DNA of 64,000 bases from Tricholoma matsutake. Lineage: Eukaryota > Basidiomycota > Agaricomycetes > Agaricales > Tricholomataceae. Position numbers and translations under genes: made by a program. The notes under the pieces were generated by a model. It saw only the letters and a list, made by a program, of their open reading frames with translations, was not told the origin of the DNA and made no database searches. The DNA lies in NCBI GenBank assembly GCA_026075535.2, contig AP026543.1, positions 1 to 64,000 on the forward strand, in the 5' to 3' direction. Every line of letters begins with the position of its first letter. The first letter of the stretch is position 1. Shown piece by piece: positions 56,334 through 64,000 of this stretch.

Positions 56334-59300
56334 CCTCTGACAAAATTGATGGATTCTGCTCCCCGCTGAAGTCAACTCCCATGGCTGTGCAGTTGTATCC
56401 ATCATTTACTTTTAGCGAGGTACAATATCTACTTCCTTATTCTTTCCTCATCACCCATATACAAGATGCCCCAACTCAGATTTCCTGCTCATTTCCCAAT
56501 ACTGAACATATGCAAGCCATGCCATCTACCGATGGTTTCCATCAGTAGAATGACTTTCCTAGTGATCAGCTGTGTTTCCCACTTGTGGATTCCTCAGTCT
56601 CTCCTCCCCCCAGTAAAGGTTGGAGATCTACTTTGTCATTGGCTTATGACTTGTTTTTTGATTCAGTTCTGTGTGCATAGTTATAAAGTCTTATTTTGGT
56701 TTGTCAACCTGCACCTACGACAATGACAGGGGGAGGTTCATCACGGTGTCATTGTCAAATGCTCCCCGTGATTTCCTTTATAGATCATTTAGGATGAAGG
56801 GTGGTGAGTTTGACTGCTTTCTTACCCTTTATTGTCTTTCTTATGTGTGACCATTCTAGCTAGACAGGCTTCAACATTGAATGAGCATGAAGTCGAGGTG
56901 TTATATGTCAAATAGAGATGCCTCACTTTCAATCTCCCATTCTACAATGTACCAACACTATCTATCTTATCAATGTTATCATCAACAGCCCTGGACATTG
57001 CTCTCCACTATCCCCTTACCCTCCCCCCCCCTTCACCTCGTCCCTCCCTCCGATATCACCACTGGTGGTGCACTTCAATCAGAAAGATGCGGATTGTATT
57101 TATCTTTCACCAATTTGGGTAGGAAGAGTCCAGATATGAAGCATTTATAAATTGACTTGTATGAAGATAAAGGAGTATCATCACACCATGCATGTGCACT
57201 AGTTGTTGAGAAGATGGAACAGCATAGACAACTGGAGTGGGAACGTGAACGTGGAGGGCAACAGGAGCAGGGGAGAAGTGCCATGCCAAGCCTGGACACA
57301 TGTCGTAATATTTTCCTCTCCACCTCCACCCACCCACAAACCATATTCGCGCTCTCCCCCCTGTGTCCTCCCCTCTCATACCATACTGCCACTACCGCGT
57401 CTTCTTCCCTGCAGGGCTAGCGGTAGCATAGTCAATGAGGGTCATATCATGGTGGTGCTGTCTCTGAGTGCTCTGCAAGTGAGAAGGGGAGGAGAGGCGG
57501 GTCAGGCAGGGGATTGGGAGATGGTCCCACAAGGAAGAGGGGCCGCAGAGACAATGGGAACTAGAATGCAGGGATCAGAGAAAAGAGGATTCCAAGTGAG
57601 GATGAGGTATTTATTGATGCAGGTTGTGAGTGAGGTATTGGATCCGTATTATGGCTGCAAGAGACAACACTCCACGTATGCCATCGGTTTCTCAGTAGCA
57701 GTGAGAAATAACACGAACCTATCGAATTTAGATGTGAGACAAGAGGACCATGCCCACATCTCCTGATTTGTAAATGCATCCTTTGCTGGGCCAGATCCAC
57801 AAGCTATCCATGAAACCATTTGAGGCAAGCCTAACGATGTTCACCAGCTCAATATGATGAATTCCACATGGTTACAGATGCATTTAATACAAGTATTATG
57901 GCTGCTTCAAGACCATCGATTGACATGGTGTTCGTTTCCGATGGTGCCAACAATGGTTTACAAATTACCATCCCCTGACATGGTATATGTCCACCTATTT
58001 CTGCTTCCATGACTTGATTAGACATGTCATGCCATGTATTTTGGGAAACAGCATGGTAATATTTCAGTGGGTATGGTACAGTTATAGGTACCAGTCAGTT
58101 ACAGTTAAGGATTTCAAAAGTGGCAATAGGGCATATTGAAGAAGTAGCATATGATGAGAAGGAGAATTCATCGAACAAAAGGATAAGCAGGTGGAAGAGG
58201 AACAATAAAACAAAACCTTGAACCCAATAGGGGTCACAGCCTACTTGACACAACTCTCAAACAAGAACCCAGAATGTCCTCCATCACATCCTCAAGCGCC
58301 CTGGAATTTGGTGTCTTGTCATAAGTTCTAAAAGCAAAACCAAGATTTGAGCTTAAACAGATCTGACAAACCTATTTCTACATCAATGAAATGGGTGTCG
58401 ATATCCAGAGCTCTCTTCAGGGGCAATCAACAGTAGCATGGCACACATTTGAATGTCTCCCTAAAAGCTCCATCAGCACCATACAGCAACACAGACAACC
58501 CATCCTCACCTCATCCACAAAACCTTCTAGCCCCTCTCACAATGCCTCCCAAGTGAACCTCTTCTCATCTGCATGCAAGTTTGACAGTACCCAACACCGA
58601 GAGACCCGGATGCCACACATCTGTTCCAGATGTCATACAGGACAGCAGCACCACTAGGGCAGATGGTGAAGTGGGCTTGATCTTCTGCCTAGTCAACCTG
58701 AAGGAAGAAGGTGGGGTCAAATCTTGTTGCTACATCAGGCAAATTGTTTTTGCATGGACCGATCTGAAGTTTACTCTGGTGAGTGGGATACATTACGCGA
58801 CAGAAGAAGGGAAAACAATGGACCGACATTCATTGTGAAGTTTGCCACTACCACCCTGCAAGGTACGACCACTACTACTAGTACCACAATGCCAAACCCG
58901 TCGATGACTCCGAAGGGTCCACCCATGTCTTCCGTAGACTTAAACAGGTTGGCCTCCTCAACATTCCAGTGCTTGTGTGCGAGGAACCATTTTCGGAAGG
59001 GCAAGTCAAGCACGAGCTAGATTACTGGGAGGTAGTAGATGGCGTGGACTTTCTGGAATTTAAAAATCTCATTGTTAGCTAAGGAAGGTGGAAAAATACA
59101 TGACTAGCTGGACTGATAGACAAATAATTTGGGAGAAACACAGCTGACATGCTCAGATCACTACAATGGCCATTCTACTGATTTTTTGAAACCATCTGTA
59201 GATGGCAAAGATTGCATATGTGTGGTGACTTGGCATTGAACAGGAAGTCTGAGTTTGGGTATTTGTAAATCTGAACGTTGGCATTTGAGTATGAGTGGCA

Positions 59301-60051
59301 AGGAAGGATAAGGAAATAGATATCATACCTTGCTGAGAGTAAGTAAAGGATAACTGCAGAGTAACAAGTCAACATTGACAGAGAGCAACCCATTGTTTTG
59401 TCAGAAGGTCAAACAGCCACCGATTGATGGTATAGCTGGGGTAGTGTTGTGGGTTGCACATCATAACAGAAATTTATGGGTATGAGAGCAGAACTTTCTG
59501 TTTCATGAAAATCAGTTGACAGTGGAAGGATCAACAGTCCTCTACCAAAATGAAAAGTGTTGAGATGATATGAATTGTGAAAAGAAATTGAACATACAAT
59601 GACGTCAAGAGGAAGTGTAGTTATTGAAAACCTAGCAGGATATGAAACTGTCAGTACAGTCAGACATGAGGGGACTTGGTCCAACCCCGTAGGGAGGAGC
59701 ATCCCAAACCCATCCAAGCAGGAGCCCAAGAAAGTGTGGGAAAAAAATTGATGCAATATATAAGTGACTCACCATCACAAAAATCAATGCAAGTCATGTC
59801 ACAAGACTTCAATCTACAACCATTGTCAGTTTCTCCTTTTCATCTTGGGACTGGGGAAGTATATCCATACTAATGGATGCCTAGAGAACTTGAATATACA
59901 AATGAATCAATGACAATATATACAGGATTTGAAAAGATGTAATCATTGACTACAGAAGTACTTGTAGGCAACAAAAACCAAGAACATTTTCATTAGATAC
60001 CTATGTAAATCATATGAATTCCATATAACTGGTTTGTGTGGGCCGTTGCTT
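56334..60051. other. Unassigned sequence with weak coding hints
   Basis: The second copy of the 72-bp repeat is at 56877-56947. A plus-strand frame 57203-57766 (AIGFSVAVRNNTNLSNLDVR) and another near 58724-59020 are open but unsupported. No motif, repeat family or splice chain is convincing. Confidence 0.35.
56877..56947 (+). repeat. 72-bp direct repeat, copy 2
   Basis: Diverged copy of 55792-55863 with a stop in the corresponding frame (LNEHEVEVLYVKx). Confidence 0.7.
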
Positions 60052-63000
60052 TCAGCATGGCAGATCCGAGTTCTCTGTAGACCCAGAGTGTTTTACATAA
60101 ATCGCACAAACTGTGATGTGTAACCGACATGTTCCAAACTCATGTATAATATCACTGATGTTGCCTTCATACTCCATCTGATGTCCAGTGGACATTCCAT
60201 TGTGGTACCATACAGAACCTGATTCTGTGATGAAGCGTGAGGTGAAGTGATCTTCCCTATGATACATGACCCCTCTTAGCTTGTAGGTCATATTTTGCCT
60301 GTTGACTGTTGCAATAACTATGCTCTCCAGCAATGAAGTCTGGTGCTGTGACATGTCAAAAGCAATCATTGCAGGCGACTCTTCAAAAGCATATTGTCTT
60401 GTGAGATGTTCACCACAAACATGGCAGCATGATGCACATACAATGTAATGATCGTCGACAAATGCCTGTATAGTAGAGCTTTCATGCAAGAGTATAATTT
60501 GACAAGAAGAGGTGAGTACATCAGCTCTATCAACTGGATGGTTATTTGGACAGTGGCTCAATGATGACATGATAGGTCAATTTGTAGACAATAAATGATC
60601 CAATATACTTTGGATGCCTGTGTAGCGACCCCAAGGAAAGATAACAGGATTTGCTCTCTGTAACTGATGCCATATGTAATCACGGACATCTTCAAGACTG
60701 TATGTGGTACCATGAGGTGGCATTTGTGAGAAGCTGACTGCAATCTGACCCAGATACTCATTATTAAGGTCCTCAAACTGGAGAGTTCACAAAGCCAGGT
60801 CATCTAGCCATATGTTGTACAGGACAGATATGATGGCATCATATGCACAAATGTTATTACTCCACTGTGACCCTCTTGGACAGCTATAAAAAGAGAGATT
60901 AACAGAGGGAAGACTTGTCCCAGTCTGTTTTTTTGTCAAAGTCTCAGGTTTATTCATATCTAACTTTTCAGCACAGAGCTTTCTTTTCTTTTCAAGTTCA
61001 GGTGGGTCAGGCACTGAACCAGTTCCAGGTACAAAACAAGATACTACTGTCTTTTTCAAGTTACGATGTAAAGTGGGAACTGCTGGCTTGGAGGAGTCCA
61101 TATTTTTCCAGTCAACCTCTGTCCCATTTGACAGATGAAAGGGATCATTTGTTTTCCAACGTATTCCTCGATGCACTTGTGAAGGTACATACTGTTCACC
61201 TCTGGTGAGGTGGAAGGCAGATATTAAGTCATTTCGATGGTCACCCACCACAGATGATGATAGCCTTCCATTGTAATGCAATGTTGTTATGTCATCTAGC
61301 ATCTCAATCTCCCTGAACTCCTGATGCAGTGCACCTGAAGCACCTCCAGTGATTTTATATGCATCAAATCCTTGTAATATCACCGTGCCTGCTGCTGATG
61401 CACTCCTCGACAATGCCGTGTAGTAGGATTGATGACTCCTTGCACTTGAGAGATCAACAACATTAAAAAGTTGAGTCTTGCCTTGTGATGTATAATCAGT
61501 CATAGCGAAGTTTGGAAGCACCTCTACTTGACTTCTAGAAATGTTAATTGTTGCATCACTGGGAAGAACACACTGTGTATTGGAGAGGGTTCTTGTCAAA
61601 GGAACAACATTCACAGGCAGACCATCCAACTGAATAGTTTGGGGTGGATTAATAAGCTTCACAAATAATGTATCAAGTATATACTGACTCCTTGAACCCT
61701 TTGTTGCCTGCCAGTCATAAACTATTGCATCTTGACCTTTTGTCATACATAGTTCTGTTGCACTGTTCAACTGTATTATTACAGGCAGACCACGACAAAG
61801 CATTAGTTTCCTGGATATATTTTTCATGTCACTGCTGGGTGGCAAATCCCAAAGAGTCTGCTGAAGAGCTGGTGACAATGAAGGAACCTGTGTCTGGCGC
61901 TTTTTTCCTACTGAAGCGAAGGACTTCCTCTTGGACAAATGTGTTCATCTGTTGAGCTGATAACATCTTCAGAATAGAAAGTAACAAGTTTTTGCCCAGT
62001 CTCTCCTGCAAATCTATGTGTCCCTAGGTCATTGATAATGTCTTTTGGTAGGTTCAGTGTAGTAATTATAGACACATTGTGGAACTGTTTTTGGTTCACA
62101 GATAACCGACCTTCCAACTCACTGGAGATACGAGAGCATAGAAATGCAATGTCATTGGGTGTGCATGCTTTGTATCGCATGTTGCTCAATGCTTCTCGTA
62201 GTTTTGCATCAACAGCTGACTGGGTTTTTTGACACATATTTTGACGCAGAATGACTACAGTTGTGATTTGATGCCAGAGCACTTTCCCAATGGCAGCTTC
62301 TTGGTCACAAATGCTCTTTGGATTCGAACCTACTGTCCTACTATACAAAGATGCATGCTCCTGCCCTATTGCAGGTGGAAGCTGAGCAAAATCCCCTGCA
62401 AATATCATATTTAGACCTCCAAAGGGAAGTTCAGTAATATTCATTACTCGTGCAAGCCTCTCATGAATTCTGAACATGTCTTTGCAGGATAACATTGATA
62501 CCTCATCCATGAAAACATACTCTACTCCTTGCAATTGCTGTTTTACCTCTGCCAGCTGCAGATTAGCACACTTCCCTATTGCAAAGTCATTTATGCCAAA
62601 CAGATAATGATATGTTGAACCACCAAGCAATGCAGCAGCACTCCCTGTAGGTGCTACATTTAAAAAATGGTGAGATTCTTTCTTACACTTGAAAAACTCT
62701 ACTAAAGCTTTCAACACCTGTGATTTGCCTGTCCCACCCATTCCACCTATGTGCATCCTTAGCTGATCTGAAGATGAGTGGCATGAGTGGTTGGCAACTA
62801 TGCGACATGCACACTCCTGCTCTGCATTTAGCTGAAAGTCCTTTGCTACTTCATTCATTTCATTTTGCCAGTCAGGACTAGTACATTTTTTTCCCAGATA
62901 ATCCATGTCAACAACCTTGACACCTTTTAATATATTGGCTGCAGATGAGCAAGTCTCACTGGTATCCTGTTGGAAATTTTTCAATTGCCCCTCAAGAATT

Positions 63001-64000
63001 GCATGCCTTTTAGCTGCAACCACATTCTTCCATTCTGATCCTGCACAGATGCCAGAAACTGGTTCATTAGAAGTGGACTCCATATTTTTGGGAAGTCTTT
63101 CTGGTAGCTGCTTCATCCAACCTAGCTTTGTCATAATAAGCTTGGTCAATGACATAGATTTCATCTGTTGATGATACCTGTGACTTTGCAGATTGTCAAT
63201 TTCAATCTCATCGGCTTGCATAGCATCACAGTCATGATCCAGTTCATCCAACACTCCTGACTGTTTCATTTCATGTGGGATAAATTCATCATCCAGCCAG
63301 CCAGGTACTGCTGTTGCGCCTTTCTTTAATTCAGTTAAAAAATCATCTCTTTGGTCTAGACACTCATAGCAGATGTTGAAATTACGCATTATTTTTTCCT
63401 CCTGTCCAGTGAACTTGTGAGAAACAGAAGCTTCATCCCAGGACTCATTGACTAACTTGAGTGAAGAACCAGACCACCAGGGTTTGAACAATGTAAGCAT
63501 TGTTGTGCAATAAAACTCTCTGTCACCTTGATCACGATGAGGCAGGGTTTGGCCTACAAAGTTGGGTACAAGTGGAGCAGGAAAGCGCTTTAAGCCATGT
63601 GTTTCAATTAGTGGATGTGGCATTGAAAACTGTAGTATAGAATTCGACTTTTTGGATTTATGTAAACAAGAAGGGCCTTCAGGTTCACAATCTTTATCTG
63701 ATTCATTTGTAGGTTGATCAGTATCAGATTCAAGAACAGCTTGCTCTTGCATATCATCCTCCTCATCTTTGACAAAAGTTTGTGTTTTCTTCTTAGTAGG
63801 TTTGGTTGGAAACTTTACACATTTACAAGTAGATATCCAATCATAAAGGGACATGTCCTCCATGTCCACAGGCTGGTATATGTAGTCATACACATTTGAT
63901 ATTCCAATAACCTTTCCTTTGTGTTTTAATATAGCAACTTTTTCAGGTGGCTCTCCACTGAGGTCCTCACTCCAAGCCTTTCTTACTTCATTAACAAATG
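60052..64000 (-). pseudogene. Helitron PIF1-type helicase with C-terminal protease-like domain, 5'-partial
   Basis: Replication protein of a rolling-circle transposon; its N-terminus lies beyond the window and the frame is open to 64000. Segment 63893-61908: acidic linker, FPAPLVPNFVGQTLPHRDQ (Rep-to-helicase region), Walker A MHIGGMGGTGKSQVL, Walker B VFMDEVSML, then NMIFAGDFAQLPPA, classical PIF1 motifs. A one-base frame change near 61925-61935 separates the next part (61938-60787) with LMLCRGLPVIIQLNSATELC, VTDYxSQGKT-type and HQSYYTALSRS helicase end motifs. C-terminal: YSCPRGSQWSNNICAYDAI, then MTYKLRGVMYHREDHFTSRF. The Asn-Cys and later His context looks like a USP/Ulp-type cysteine peptidase. 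TGA at 60787-60789 and 60577-60579 and the frameshift make it a pseudogene. Confidence 0.88.

Noticed and set aside
2089..60789. TGA as a reassigned or readthrough sense codon (Arg/Trp/Sec)
   Set aside because: The stops fall in transposon or degraded genes that also have frameshifts, deletions and insertions, while the intact CRN gene has none. CpG deamination explains them without a new genetic code.

Overview
The window is the end of a fungal chromosome. It opens with about 172 bp of CCCTAA/TTAGGG telomere repeat and is then almost wholly transposable-element (TE) material. Introns of 45-60 nt, a Crinkler (CRN) effector-type gene ending in a kinase domain, CACTA-type and Helitron genes of mushroom type, an HNH gene of a family expanded in mushrooms, and chromodomain Ty3/gypsy elements all point to an Agaricomycete basidiomycete. 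I cannot name the genus from sequence alone.

Layout. 0-5 kb: telomere, a short-exon gene, and a 1.86 kb TA-flanked element whose arms carry outward-facing Pol III-like boxes. 5-12.4 kb: gypsy LTR remnant and a large minus-strand TE-associated gene or gene pair, broken by two hAT-type MITEs with perfect 8-bp target duplications. 12.4-16.7 kb: 41-bp repeats, a CACTA-like MITE with a paralogous empty site, a MITE nested in a MITE, and gene fragments. 16.9-23.9 kb: a decayed Ty3/gypsy element. 24.9-26.9 kb: a large foldback element, invaded by a hairpin-rich LTR-like sequence and edged by a second CACTA-like MITE. 27.5-30.2 kb: the best host-type gene, a CRN protein with a duplicated N-terminal header, a central domain and a C-terminal kinase, followed by a CRN fragment. 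30.2-32.7 kb: a Tc1/mariner-like element containing an 8-bp-TSD element and an apparently captured gene fragment. 35-41.4 kb: an HNH_2 gene with a 5.2 kb intron that holds a CACTA-type transposase fused to a Helitron fragment, bounded by 98-bp direct repeats. 41.4-54.3 kb: a gypsy chromovirus containing a complete second gypsy element in reverse orientation plus a solo LTR. 54.3-60 kb: little recognisable. 60-64 kb: a Helitron PIF1-type helicase with a C-terminal protease-like domain, running off the right edge.

The strongest global signal is mutational. Nearly every nonsense codon in otherwise readable genes is TGA, often at an expected Arg. Two TGA positions in one gypsy element are Arg in the other, and one TGA in the other is Arg in the first. 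The two LTR copies of the first gypsy differ almost only at CpG. The window therefore reads as a heavily CpG-methylated subtelomere decaying by deamination. The CRN gene is the notable exception, with a long GC-richer reading frame free of such stops.
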